Source of the DNA: Sinosporangium siamense
GTDB lineage: Bacteria; Actinomycetota; Actinomycetes; Streptosporangiales; Streptosporangiaceae
Reading direction: 5' to 3'
Assembly (NCBI RefSeq): GCF_016863435.1
Contig: NZ_BOOW01000015.1
Location: forward strand, 62,001-126,000
DNA: 64,000 bases
This document shows, piece by piece, positions 30,233 through 38,658 of the stretch. Numbering within the stretch: position 1 is the stretch's first letter; each line of letters begins with the position of its first letter. Both the position numbers and the translations under genes were made by a program. The notes beneath the pieces are model-generated. The model searched no databases and was not told where the DNA came from. It saw nothing but the letters and a program-made list of their open reading frames with translations.

Positions 30233-31116
30233 TCGTCGACGTGCACGCGCACACCCCCACCCACCGCGACGCCGTGCCGCCGGAGGAGAGACGCGTCTTC
30301 ACCTCCTGGCGCACCGACCGCGACGTCGTCACCACCAACTCCTGGGCCGACTTCGACGGCGCCATGTCCGCCGCCGACGTGGTGATCGTGTTCAACATCG
30401 CGGTGGCCGACCCGGCCGCCGCAACCGGCATCCCGCACCCGCCGGAGCGCACCAACGACGCCACCGCCGAGTTCGCGGCCGCCGACCCCGCCCGCCGTAT
30501 TGGGTTCATGTCGGTCGATCCCACGTCGCCCGGCTGCCTGGAGGAGGCCGAGCGGTGCCGCGAGATGGGGCTCGTCGGCGTCAAACTGGGCCCGAACTAT
30601 CAGAACTTCGACCCCCTGGGCGAGGCCGCGCTGGCGTTCTACGCCTACTGCGAGCGCAACGCCCTGCCCATCGTGTTCCACCAGGGGGCCTCGCCCATCC
30701 GCGCGGCCCCGCTGCGCTACACCTATCCGCTGGTCACCGACGAGGTCGCGCTGCGTTTCCCCGAACTGCGCATCGTCATGGCCCACATGGGCCACCCGTG
30801 GGGCAAGGAGACGGTGGCGACGATACGCAAGCATCCCCACGTCTACGCCGACGTGTCCTCGATCTACCTGCGGCCCTGGGTGTGCTACGAGTCGCTGCTC
30901 GCCGCGGTCGAATGGGGCTGCACCCACAAGCTGCTGCTCGGCTCGGACTTCCCGATCGCCAACACCGGCGAGGCGATGGCGGGCCTGCGCGGCGTCAACG
31001 ACATCCTCGCGGGCACGGCACTGCCGCGGGTGCCGGCCGAACTCGTCGAGCAGATCATCCACGCCGACGCGCTCACCGCACTCGGCTTGACCGCAGGGGG
31101 ATCCCGTGATCGTTGA
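30229..31116 (+). CDS. Amidohydrolase-family hydrolase 2
   Basis: The 295-residue protein overlaps the enolase-superfamily gene by 4 nt (ATGA). It starts MIVDVHAHTPTH, giving the HxH metal pair (H6, H8). MGLVGVKLGPNYQNFDPLG, PIVFHQGASPI (His), IVMAHMGHPWG (His) and KLLLGSDFPIAN (Asp) complete a full PF04909-type site, so this copy should be catalytically competent. Close in type to decarboxylase/hydratase-like amidohydrolases. It shares little sequence with the first and third copies beyond the metal motifs, which suggests different steps, not recent duplication. Confidence 0.87.
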   Translation: MIVDVHAHTPTHRDAVPPEERRVFTSWRTDRDVVTTNSWADFDGAMSAADVVIVFNIAVADPAAATGIPHPPERTNDATAEFAAADPARRIGFMSVDPTSPGCLEEAERCREMGLVGVKLGPNYQNFDPLGEAALAFYAYCERNALPIVFHQGASPIRAAPLRYTYPLVTDEVALRFPELRIVMAHMGHPWGKETVATIRKHPHVYADVSSIYLRPWVCYESLLAAVEWGCTHKLLLGSDFPIANTGEAMAGLRGVNDILAGTALPRVPAELVEQIIHADALTALGLTAGGSRDR

Positions 31117-31849
31117 CGCGCATGTGCGGCTGGGGCGCGGACGCGAGGTCTCCCTCACCGCCGACCGGCTGATCGCCACGATGGACACACTGGGCGTCCA
31201 CATGGCGCTGGTCGCCCCCGACGAGCGCTGCATCGCCTACGACAACCGCGCCGGCAACGAACTTGTGGCGGCGGCAGCGGCGGCGGCGCCGGGCCGGCTG
31301 ATCCCCTACGCGGTCGCCAACCCGTGGCGCGGAAAGGCCGCCGTGGACGAGCTCAAGCGCGCCAGGGACGGCGGTGCCCGCGCCCTCAACGTCGACAGCG
31401 TCTTGCAGGGCTTCGATCTGCTCGACGGCCTGCTCGACCCGCTCCTCGACTTCGCCGCCGGCGAGGGGTGGCCCGTCTACGTCCGCACCGGCACTCCGCC
31501 GAACGCGCTGCCGATGCCGCTGGCCAGCCTGGCCAGGCGCCGGCCGGAGACGCCGTTCGTGATGGGCCGCAGCGGCGCCACGGACTTCTGGATCGACGCG
31601 GCGCCCGCGCTGCGTTACGCGCCGAACCTGTACGGCGACACCTGCTACGCGCCGTGGGACACCGTGCTCAACGAACTCGGCGGCGACCCGGAGATCGGCC
31701 CCTCGCGGCTGGTCTTCTCCACCGACGCCCCCTACACCGTTCCCGGCGCCGAGCTGCGCCGGGTGCTCGACTGGCCGATCGGCGGCGAGGCGCGGCGCGA
31801 CGTGCTCGGCGGCACGATGGCGCGTCTGCTCGGAGCCGCGCACACGTGA
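31106..31849 (+). CDS. Amidohydrolase-like protein 3, altered metal site
   Basis: GTG 31106 overlaps the second amidohydrolase by 11 nt. The 247-residue product begins MIVDAHVRLGRGRE: the usual HxH is HxR, so the second histidine is missing. Later motifs are also weak: PVYVRTGTPPN where the His strand should be and FVMGRSGATDFW in place of the HxG strand, while LVFSTDAPYT keeps the last Asp. It may bind metal poorly, use a single metal, or be a partner subunit of the intact copy upstream. It ends the operon, followed by a strong hairpin. Confidence 0.75.
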   Translation: MIVDAHVRLGRGREVSLTADRLIATMDTLGVHMALVAPDERCIAYDNRAGNELVAAAAAAAPGRLIPYAVANPWRGKAAVDELKRARDGGARALNVDSVLQGFDLLDGLLDPLLDFAAGEGWPVYVRTGTPPNALPMPLASLARRRPETPFVMGRSGATDFWIDAAPALRYAPNLYGDTCYAPWDTVLNELGGDPEIGPSRLVFSTDAPYTVPGAELRRVLDWPIGGEARRDVLGGTMARLLGAAHT

Positions 31850-31854
31850 CGTCT

Positions 31855-31885
31855 CCCGTCTTCCGCGGGTTCTGCGGAAGACGGG
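31855..31885 (+). terminator. Terminator of the creatininase-amidohydrolase operon
   Basis: CCCGTCTTCCGC (31855-31866) and GCGGAAGACGGG (31874-31885) form a perfect 12-bp stem with a 7-nt loop, 5 nt after the last stop. A weak U-bearing tail (CCGTTTCTC) follows. Confidence 0.8.
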
Positions 31886-31915
31886 CCGTTTCTCGGCCAT
31901 GTAGCGGAAAACGTT

Positions 31916-31929
31916 TTCGATATCTCGAA
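31916..31929 (+). promoter_or_regulatory. Candidate IclR operator before the DHDPS-family gene
   Basis: TTCGATATCTCGAA has the same TTCGA/TCGAA ends and TAT core as the sites at 24795 and 27613. It ends 22 nt before the ATG at 31952 and follows the operon terminator, so the lyase-ABC-SDR genes form a separate unit under the same regulator. Confidence 0.7.
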
Positions 31930-31951
31930 TATTAAGGATTACGGAGGGCGA

Positions 31952-32938
31952 ATGATCATCCAGACGAGTGCCTCCCCCGTGGCGGCTCCCCTTGACGGCC
32001 ACGGCGGTCACGGCGACGCCTCGGACCTGGTTCGCGGCATTTCGCCCGTGCTTGAGGTGCCGTTCACCGACGACGGGGACGTCGACGTCGAGGGGTTCGG
32101 CCGGGTCGTCGACTACGTGCTCGGAACGGGCGTCACCAGCGTGATGTTCCCCGGGTTCGCGTCGGAGTATTACAAGCTCACCGAGGAGGAGCGCCGCGAG
32201 CTGACCGGCGTCCTGCTGCGGCGCACCGCCGGCCGGGAGGGCTTCGCCGCCATCGTCGCCGTCCAGGACCACACCACCCGGCTGGCTGTGGCCCGCGCCC
32301 GCGAGGTGGTGGCGGCCGGGGCCGATCTGATCAACCTGCTGGCGCCGCACTTCCTCAACCCCTCGCGCCGGGCCCAGATCGAGCACGTGTCGGCGGTGCT
32401 GGCCGCGGTCGCGCCCACCCCGGTCGTGCTGCAATACGCGCCCGCCGAGACCGGCGCCAGCCTCGACGCCGCGACGATCGCCGGCCTGGTTCGCAGCCAC
32501 CCCAACCTGCGGCTGGTCAAGGTGGAGTCCAGTCCGCCGGGGCGGCTCATCGGCGAACTGGCCGCTCTGGACCCGCCGGTGATCTCGCTGGAGGGCTATG
32601 CGGGCGTGCAGCTGCCCGACGCCTGGCGCCGCGGGGCGGTCGGCAGCCAGCCAGGGTGCTCGTTCACCGAGATCTACGTCGAGATCTGGCGCAGGCTCAC
32701 GTCCGGGGACGAGGCGGGGGGCGAGGAGCTGCATCGGAGGCTCCTGCCGTACATCTCGTACTGGATGCTCGACACGGAGTTGATCATCGCGGCGGAGAAG
32801 CAGATCTCGTTCCGGCGGGGGCTCATCGGCAGCGCGCACTGCCGCGGGCCCGCCCATGTGCTCGACGCCGAGGAACTGCGCCGCATCGAGGTCTTCCTCC
32901 AGGAATTCGCGGACCTGCTGCCGGACCTGTCGGGGTAG
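31952..32938 (+). CDS. Dihydrodipicolinate synthase-family lyase/aldolase
   Basis: The 328-residue protein is a DapA-family (NAL) TIM barrel. The Schiff-base lysine is K190 in LRLVKVESS, and the catalytic tyrosine is probably Y162 in VVLQYAP; MFPGFASEYYKLTEEERREL is the substrate/keto-acid-binding region. GFAS replaces the GTTGE loop of true DapA, so lysine synthesis is unlikely. Relatives include KDG and keto-deoxy-sugar-acid aldolases and dehydratases. With the nearby SDR and amidohydrolases it fits a non-phosphorylative sugar pathway. The ATG has ACGGAGGGCG upstream. Confidence 0.87.
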   Translation: MIIQTSASPVAAPLDGHGGHGDASDLVRGISPVLEVPFTDDGDVDVEGFGRVVDYVLGTGVTSVMFPGFASEYYKLTEEERRELTGVLLRRTAGREGFAAIVAVQDHTTRLAVARAREVVAAGADLINLLAPHFLNPSRRAQIEHVSAVLAAVAPTPVVLQYAPAETGASLDAATIAGLVRSHPNLRLVKVESSPPGRLIGELAALDPPVISLEGYAGVQLPDAWRRGAVGSQPGCSFTEIYVEIWRRLTSGDEAGGEELHRRLLPYISYWMLDTELIIAAEKQISFRRGLIGSAHCRGPAHVLDAEELRRIEVFLQEFADLLPDLSG

Positions 32939-33011
32939 CGGCTCCCTCTTTCCGCCGGGATCTAGAAATAGCGACATAAAGCCAGATATCACTAGCAATG
33001 GAGGTTCTGTG

Positions 33012-34370
33012 GTGAAAGCTGTACAAAAGTTAATGGTCGGCTTAGCTGCCGTCTCCTGCCTCGCGCTGGCCGCGTGCGGTGGCGGCAGCGGCGGCACCGG
33101 TGGACAGGCCGCGCAGAAGGCGCCCGACGCCAAGAACTGGCGTCAGGACATCAAGGGCGGCCCCATCGAGGTCGGCGTGCTGCCCGCCGTCGGCACCCCC
33201 TCCCTGAAGTTCCTCGAGGACATCGCCGCCGCGATGGAGAAGGACTACCCCGGCACCGAGGTGAAGCAGACCTTCGCCAACACCAAGACGCGGCCCGCCC
33301 TGGAGCAGAGGTGGCGCGCGGGCGACGCCCTCGACGTCGACTACACCATGTTCGACGGCACCAACCCGGCCCTGCTGGACTGGGCCGACGACGGCGCCCT
33401 GCTCGACCTCAAGCCCTACCTGGACCAGGTCGACACCACCACAGGAAAGCCCTGGCTGGAGCAGTTCAGCCCCGCGGTCATGCAGTTCATGCAGCACCCG
33501 AAGACCGGCAAGGTCTACGGGGTGCCCTCCGAACTCTCCCTGCAGGTGCTGTTCTACAACGCCGCCCTGTTCGAGAAGCACGGCATCACGCCGCCCGCGA
33601 CGTGGGACGACCTGCTGAAGGCCGCCGACGGGCTCAAGGCGGCAGGAGTGGACCCGATCGCGGTCACCGGCCTGTTCGAGCCCTACATGGGCATGTGGAG
33701 TGACAACATCTGGATGCGCACCGTCGGGTACGGCAAAGCCCGCGAAGTCCTGACCGACGGCAAGGGGTCCATCACCGAGGACCCGGGCTTCCTTAAAGGG
33801 CTGCAAATGCTCCAGGACCTCCGCGACAAAAAAGGGTTCCTCAAGGGCTTCGAAGGCACCGACTTCACCGCGGCCCAGGCTCAGTTCTTCCAGGGCAAGG
33901 CCGGCATGATCCTCATGGGCAGCTGGCTCGTCAGCGAGATGGCCGACGTGATCCCCAAGGACTTCAAGCTCGGCGTCCTGCAGTTCCCCACCGTCACCGG
34001 CGGCACCGGCGACCAGGCGAGCATGCTCGCCGCCGCGCAGCTCATGTCCGTCTCCGCCAAGAGCGAGAACATCCCGCTGTCGCTGGAGTGGGTGCGCCGC
34101 GTCGTCAGCGTGGAGACCCAGACCCGCAGAGCGACCGAGGTCGGGGAGGTCTCCGCGGTCAAGGGGGTGTCGAGCCCTCCGGGTCTGCCCGGCATCGCCG
34201 ACGTCGTGGCCAAGGCCGACCGGCTGCAGGCCGCCTACTACGGCCTGATGCAGTCCAAGGCCAAGGACGTCGTCTACCCCGAGATCGCCAAGTTGATGTT
34301 CGGCAAGCAAGACGCCCAGCAGACCCTCGAAAACCTCGACAAAGGGCTGCGCCGGGTTCACGGCGGCTGA
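33012..34370 (+). CDS. ABC transporter sugar-binding lipoprotein
   Basis: The GTG at 33012 lies 7 nt after GGAGG; GTG 33009 is less likely. The 452-residue product has a lipoprotein signal with lipobox LALAAC (C22) and then a family 1 extracellular solute-binding domain: DYPGTEVKQTFANTKTRPAL, WRAGDALDVDYTMFDGTNPA, VYGVPSELSLQVLFYN and the late GKAGMILMGSWLVSEM. It captures a sugar or sugar derivative outside the cell for the two permeases encoded next. Given the locus, the ligand is probably the oligosaccharide or sugar-acid product of the secreted protein. Confidence 0.92.
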   Translation: MKAVQKLMVGLAAVSCLALAACGGGSGGTGGQAAQKAPDAKNWRQDIKGGPIEVGVLPAVGTPSLKFLEDIAAAMEKDYPGTEVKQTFANTKTRPALEQRWRAGDALDVDYTMFDGTNPALLDWADDGALLDLKPYLDQVDTTTGKPWLEQFSPAVMQFMQHPKTGKVYGVPSELSLQVLFYNAALFEKHGITPPATWDDLLKAADGLKAAGVDPIAVTGLFEPYMGMWSDNIWMRTVGYGKAREVLTDGKGSITEDPGFLKGLQMLQDLRDKKGFLKGFEGTDFTAAQAQFFQGKAGMILMGSWLVSEMADVIPKDFKLGVLQFPTVTGGTGDQASMLAAAQLMSVSAKSENIPLSLEWVRRVVSVETQTRRATEVGEVSAVKGVSSPPGLPGIADVVAKADRLQAAYYGLMQSKAKDVVYPEIAKLMFGKQDAQQTLENLDKGLRRVHGG

Positions 34371-34385
34371 ACCCCGTCATCCCCA

Positions 34386-34421
34386 CCCGCCACGGGCTGC
34401 CTCCGAGTAGCCCGTGGCGGG
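34386..34421 (+). terminator. Intercistronic hairpin between binding protein and permease genes
   Basis: CCCGCCACGGGCT (34386-34398) and AGCCCGTGGCGGG (34409-34421) form a perfect 13-bp stem with a 10-nt loop, 15 nt after the binding-protein stop. Such hairpins in ABC operons stabilise or partly terminate transcripts so that more binding protein than permease is made. Confidence 0.7.
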
Positions 34422-34441
34422 GGCAGACCCCGGGAGGTCAC

Positions 34442-35320
34442 ATGTACAAGGCGGCCCAGCGACGCATCATCGTCCCCTTCCTCGCACCGGCGCTCGTGCT
34501 GCTGGCGGTCTTCTTCCTCTACCCCCTGATCAAGACGGTGGACTTGTCGCTGAACGAGTTCTCACGCACGGGAACCATGAGGTTCGTCGGGCTTGAGCAA
34601 TATCGTCTGCTCTCGGGGGACCCCGACTTCTACAACTCCCTCAAGAACACGTTCCTGATCACCCTCATCGGCAGCGGCATGCTGTTCCCGCCCGCCGTCG
34701 CCGTCGCCTGGGCGCTCTCGCAGCGGATCCACGGCGAACGGTTCTTCAGGTTCGTGCTGTTCGCCCCCGTGGTGCTGTCGGTGGCGGTCGTCTCGCTGCT
34801 GTGGAAGTTCCTCTACCACCCGACTCTCGGGCTGATCAATCCCGCCCTGGAGTCCATGGGGCTCGGCGCCCTGGCCAAGACCTGGCTGGGCGACCCCGCC
34901 ACCGCACTCGCCGCGGTCACGTTCGTCTCGGTATGGCATGGCATCGGGATCTGGATCGTGCTGCTGTGCGCGGGCTTCGAACGCCTGCCCGAGGACGTCC
35001 TGGCGGCCGCGCGGATCGACGGGGCGGGGGAGTGGCGGGTGTTCTGGAGCGTCATGATGCCGATGATGCGGGACCTGCTGCGTGTGCTGGTCGTCCTGTG
35101 GGTGGTGCAGAGCCTGCAGACCTTCGCCTTCGTCTACATCCTGACCGGCGGCGGCCCCTTCGGCTCGACCGACACCGTCGGCACCCTCATGTACCGCGCC
35201 GCCTTCGAACGCGCCGACTTCGGCTACGCCGCGGCAGCCGGCGTCGTGCTCGTGGTGATCATGCTGGCGGTGGCCAAGCTCCTCAACAAGGTGATGAAGC
35301 GCGATGACCTCCAGTACTGA
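34442..35320 (+). CDS. ABC sugar transporter permease 1 (MalF/UgpA type)
   Basis: The ATG at 34442 has GGGAGGTC upstream; 292 residues. Six membrane helices are visible, starting FLAPALVLLAVFFLYPLIKT with SLNEFS after it, as in CUT1-family permeases. The cytoplasmic EAA loop reads EDVLAAARIDGAGEWRVFWS and contacts the ATPase. The gene overlaps permease 2 by 17 nt. No ATP-binding subunit is encoded in this operon; actinomycete CUT1 importers often share a general ATPase (MsiK). Confidence 0.92.
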   Translation: MYKAAQRRIIVPFLAPALVLLAVFFLYPLIKTVDLSLNEFSRTGTMRFVGLEQYRLLSGDPDFYNSLKNTFLITLIGSGMLFPPAVAVAWALSQRIHGERFFRFVLFAPVVLSVAVVSLLWKFLYHPTLGLINPALESMGLGALAKTWLGDPATALAAVTFVSVWHGIGIWIVLLCAGFERLPEDVLAAARIDGAGEWRVFWSVMMPMMRDLLRVLVVLWVVQSLQTFAFVYILTGGGPFGSTDTVGTLMYRAAFERADFGYAAAAGVVLVVIMLAVAKLLNKVMKRDDLQY

Positions 35321-36242
35321 CATGAAAGCGCCCGCCGTACCGGACGTCCCCCCGCCTCCCGCGCCCCCGCGCCCGCCGAAGAAGGCTCGCGACTCGCGTC
35401 GGCCCCGCGCGCCCTTCCGGCCGTATCACCTGTTCTTCTATCTGCTGCTCGGCGCGGTCGCGGTGTCGTCGATCAGCGCCTATGCCTGGGTCTTCAACGT
35501 GTCCATGAAGACCAACGGCGAGTTCATCTCCACACCCCCGTGGCAGATCGCCGAGACCTGGCGCTGGGACAACTACGTCAACGCCTGGGATCGTGCCCAC
35601 ATCGGCATGTTCTTCGGCAACAGCGTGCTCATCAGCGTCGCCTCCACCCTGATCGGCGTCGTGCTGGCGGTCTTCGCGGCCTATCCGCTGGCCCGGATCG
35701 CCTTCAGGTTCAGCGGCGCGCTCCTCGGCGTCTTCCTGATGGGGCTCATGATCCCGTGGATGGTGACCTTCGCCCCGCTGTACCTCATCATGCGCGATCT
35801 CGGCCTGCTCGACAGCCAGCTCGGGCTGATCCTCGTCTACGCCACCTACAACCTGCCGTTCAACGTCTTCGTCCTCGTCGGCTTCATGAAGACCCTGCCC
35901 TACGAACTGGAGGAGGCGGCGGCGGTCGACGGCGCGGGCCCGGCCCGCACGTTCGTCTCGGTGATCCTCCCCCTTCTCGGGCCGGGGCTGGCGTCGGTCG
36001 CCATCATCAGCTTCCTGCAGAACTGGAACGAGTTCTTCTACGCGCTGCTGCTCATCCACTCCCCGGAGAAGATGCCGCTGCCGCTTGGGCTCTTCCAGCT
36101 CGGGCAGGCCGCTGATTACGGTACAAACTGGTCCACGATGTTCGCCGGAATGATGATCACCGTCACTCCGGTGCTGCTGGGATTCGCACTACTGCAAAAG
36201 CAGATCACCAAGGGCCTCACAGCAGGCGCGCTCAAAGGTTGA
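35304..36242 (+). CDS. ABC sugar transporter permease 2 (MalG/UgpE type)
   Basis: The 312-residue protein has a proline-rich cytoplasmic N-terminus (about 35 residues) and then six helices. The EAA loop is YELEEAAAVDGAGPARTFVS, followed by VILPLLGPGLASVAIISFLQ and NWNEFFYALL, diagnostic for MalG-type permeases. It would pair with permease 1. The SDR gene follows 19 nt later, so import and first catabolic step appear co-transcribed. Confidence 0.92.
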   Translation: MTSSTDMKAPAVPDVPPPPAPPRPPKKARDSRRPRAPFRPYHLFFYLLLGAVAVSSISAYAWVFNVSMKTNGEFISTPPWQIAETWRWDNYVNAWDRAHIGMFFGNSVLISVASTLIGVVLAVFAAYPLARIAFRFSGALLGVFLMGLMIPWMVTFAPLYLIMRDLGLLDSQLGLILVYATYNLPFNVFVLVGFMKTLPYELEEAAAVDGAGPARTFVSVILPLLGPGLASVAIISFLQNWNEFFYALLLIHSPEKMPLPLGLFQLGQAADYGTNWSTMFAGMMITVTPVLLGFALLQKQITKGLTAGALKG

Positions 36243-36261
36243 CGAGGTCGAAGGAGACACC

Positions 36262-37050
36262 ATGTCGGCGGCGACATCCCCCCGTCACGCGCTGATCACC
36301 GGCGCGGGCGGAACCATCGGCGCGGCCATCGCCCGCGCCCTGCACCGGGACGGCGCGACGGTGATCGTCACCGACGTCGACCTCGACGCGGCACGCGAGA
36401 CCGCGGCGGGCATCGACGGCGCCGTGGCCATGCACCTCGACATCCGCTCGGACAACTCCGTGCGCGAGGTGGCCGGCTCGCTCACCGCGCGCCACGGCCA
36501 CCTGGACATCCTGGTCAACAACGCCGCCGTCTGCAGCAACGTCGAGTTCGAGTCCCTCCCAGAACCGGTCTGGGCGGCCGACATCGACGTGGTGCTCGGC
36601 GGTGCGATCCGCCTCTGCCAGGCCGTGCTGCCCGGCATGCGGGAGGCCGGCCGGGGCGCCGTCGTCAACGTGGCCTCGGTCAACGGCCACCGCTACTTCG
36701 GCAACGACACCTACAGCGCGGCCAAGGCCGGGCTGCTCAACCTCACCCGCGGCCTGGCCGTGCAGTACGGCCGCTACGGCGTGCGCGTCAACTCCGTGTC
36801 ACCCGGCACCATCGCCACCCCCGCCTGGCGGGCCCGGCTCACGACCCACGCGGACGCCCTGGACAAGGCCGTCGCGTGGTATCCGATGGGACGCGTCGGC
36901 ACCGAGGACGACGTCGCCGAGGCCGTCGCCTTCCTCGCCGGCGACCGCGCCTCGTGGATCAACGGCGCCGACCTGCCCGTCGACGGCGGCCTCCTGGCCG
37001 GCAACCTGCCCATGGCCCGTGACATCGGCGTGGCGGTCGTCGACCGCTGA
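36262..37050 (+). CDS. Short-chain dehydrogenase/reductase
   Basis: The 262-residue protein is a classical SDR: cofactor motif TGAGGTIGAAIA, the NNAAV segment (ILVNNAAVCS), catalytic Ser in VNVASVNGHR and Y-x3-K in YSAAKAGLLNL, followed by VRVNSVSPGTIATPAW. Asp in VTDVDLD after strand 2 points to NAD preference. The last gene of the ABC operon, it is a candidate sugar or sugar-acid dehydrogenase producing a lactone or keto acid for the amidohydrolases. GGAGACACC precedes the ATG. Confidence 0.9.
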   Translation: MSAATSPRHALITGAGGTIGAAIARALHRDGATVIVTDVDLDAARETAAGIDGAVAMHLDIRSDNSVREVAGSLTARHGHLDILVNNAAVCSNVEFESLPEPVWAADIDVVLGGAIRLCQAVLPGMREAGRGAVVNVASVNGHRYFGNDTYSAAKAGLLNLTRGLAVQYGRYGVRVNSVSPGTIATPAWRARLTTHADALDKAVAWYPMGRVGTEDDVAEAVAFLAGDRASWINGADLPVDGGLLAGNLPMARDIGVAVVDR

Positions 37051-37084
37051 CCCGGAGCCCCGGCCGCCGTGCCCGGCGTGGACG

Positions 37085-37114
37085 GTCCGGCTCCGGTCGT
37101 CCGGCGGGCCGGAC
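37085..37114. terminator. Hairpin at the SDR/egtE convergent junction
   Basis: GTCCGGC (37085-37091) pairs with GCCGGAC (37108-37114), and the loop contains further CCGG stems. It lies between two convergent genes (147-nt gap) and is the most likely bidirectional terminator there. Confidence 0.45.
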
Positions 37115-37197
37115 GGCTGGGCTGCTCCCGTGCTCGGTGCGGACGGTTCCGTCCCGGTCAGCGGCGCCTCGTGCGGCCCGCCGTCTCGTGGCGGCGC

Positions 37198-38658
37198 TCA
37201 ACATCGGCGGCGGAGAACATCGGCGAGTTCCCGGAGGGTTTCCAGGCGGGTGCCGGGCGAAGGCGACACACGCAGCAGGGGCCCGGTCATGTCGGAGGGG
37301 GCGCGACTCGTCGGCACGAGCCCTATGAGCAGTGCCGCCTCCGCCGCTCTGGCCTGCGTCTCCTCCGGATCCGTCCCAGGCGGCGGGCGCAGGGTGACGA
37401 TGGCGGAGGGCTCGCCGAGCGGTTCGGCGACGCGCCAGCCGCCCGCGCCGTCCAGGATCCCGCGCGCCGCCGCCCCGGCCGCCGCCAGGCACGCGTGGAC
37501 GGCTTCCGGACCCAGCGCGTGGTGTTCGAGTACGGCGGAGCCGAAGCCGACCCGCGCCGCGATCGCGCCCTCGTAGCTCTCGAACCGATCCGCCGGGCAC
37601 AACGCGTGTGGGCAGGGGATCGTGTCCGGGACGTCGGGCGGGCCATCGAAGTCGGATATGCGGTCGAAATCGCCGCTCGCGCCGAGGACCGCGGCACTTG
37701 GCTCGCCGCGGTCGCCGTTCGTGCCGAGTCCCGCGTGACCTCGCTCGCCCCGCCTGCCGCGCCGGCCGCCGAAGTCGCGGCTCGCGCCGGGCAGGATCAG
37801 GAACCCCACCCCCCGAGGCCCGGCGAGCCATTTGCGGGACGTGCCGATATAGGCCGTCGCGCCGATGCCGCGGGTCTCCACATGACCGAGGGACTGGCAC
37901 ACGTCCACCACCAGCGGCACCCCCGCCGCCCGGCAGAGGGCGCCCACGGCCTGCGCCGGTTGCACGACGCCCCGGTGCGAGGAGATATGGGAGAGCACGA
38001 GCAAGTCGAGGCCGGACACGAGGATCGACCGCAGACCGGCAAGATCGACCCGAGAGTCCCCGTCCAGAGGGATGTCGACCAGCCGCCAGCGGTGCCGCAC
38101 CGCCAGGCGGCACAGCAGCGCCACCGTCGCGCCGTATTCCGCCCGCGTCACCCCGATCCGCGCCCCTGCGGGCAACGCCCAGCCGCCGAGCAGCGCCGCC
38201 GTGGCCGCGGTGCCGCTCTCCACGTAGGCGACGTCCTGGGCCCGTGCGCCGACCAGCGCTGCCAGGCCCGCCTTGGGCACGGTCTGGTCGGGTGCGGCGG
38301 CATAGCCGCCCACCTCGCGTTCCAGCCGGAGATGGGCGGCCATCGTGTTGACCACCCGGTCACTCGGCACATTGCACCCGGCCGCGTCGAGATGCCCCCC
38401 GGGCCCGGCACTCCGCGCCCGCCGCCACGCCTCCGCGACGCTCTCGCCGGCGGCAGCCGTACAAACCGGCTCGGCCGACCGGGAAGCCTTGCCGCTCGCC
38501 GGGATGCCTGGCGTGGCGACGGCCGGACCCGCCTCCGGGCGGGCCGCGGAGGCCGTCGGGCCACACGCCGAGACGCCTGCCGCGCCCGTGTCCGCCGAGG
38601 CGGCGCTCTTCCCGATGCCGCTCCCCGGGCCCGCCCCGGTGTGGGGAGGCCCGTTCAC
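37198..38658 (-). CDS. egtE: EgtE-like class V aminotransferase (C-S lyase of ergothioneine pathway)
   Basis: GTG 38658 overlaps the EgtD stop (GTGA) and gives 486 residues, about 100 more than usual. The PLP-fold core is complete: TAATAALLGGWALPAGARIG, VPLVVDVCQSLGHVET (Asp) and the PLP lysine in YIGTSRKWLAGPRGVGFL. The excess comes from an Ala/Gly/Ser/Pro-rich N-terminal extension (about 60 residues) and a low-complexity insertion (about 50 residues, GRRGRRGERGHAG) after the PLP region. EgtE cleaves hercynylcysteine sulfoxide to ergothioneine. Location at the end of egtABCD supports the role. The extensions are probably disordered and not catalytic. Confidence 0.85.
   Translation of the reverse strand: MNGPPHTGAGPGSGIGKSAASADTGAAGVSACGPTASAARPEAGPAVATPGIPASGKASRSAEPVCTAAAGESVAEAWRRARSAGPGGHLDAAGCNVPSDRVVNTMAAHLRLEREVGGYAAAPDQTVPKAGLAALVGARAQDVAYVESGTAATAALLGGWALPAGARIGVTRAEYGATVALLCRLAVRHRWRLVDIPLDGDSRVDLAGLRSILVSGLDLLVLSHISSHRGVVQPAQAVGALCRAAGVPLVVDVCQSLGHVETRGIGATAYIGTSRKWLAGPRGVGFLILPGASRDFGGRRGRRGERGHAGLGTNGDRGEPSAAVLGASGDFDRISDFDGPPDVPDTIPCPHALCPADRFESYEGAIAARVGFGSAVLEHHALGPEAVHACLAAAGAAARGILDGAGGWRVAEPLGEPSAIVTLRPPPGTDPEETQARAAEAALLIGLVPTSRAPSDMTGPLLRVSPSPGTRLETLRELADVLRRRC

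Noticed and set aside
31952-32938. True dihydrodipicolinate synthase DapA
   Set aside because: The GTTGE loop is replaced by GFAS, and the gene is part of a sugar transport operon.
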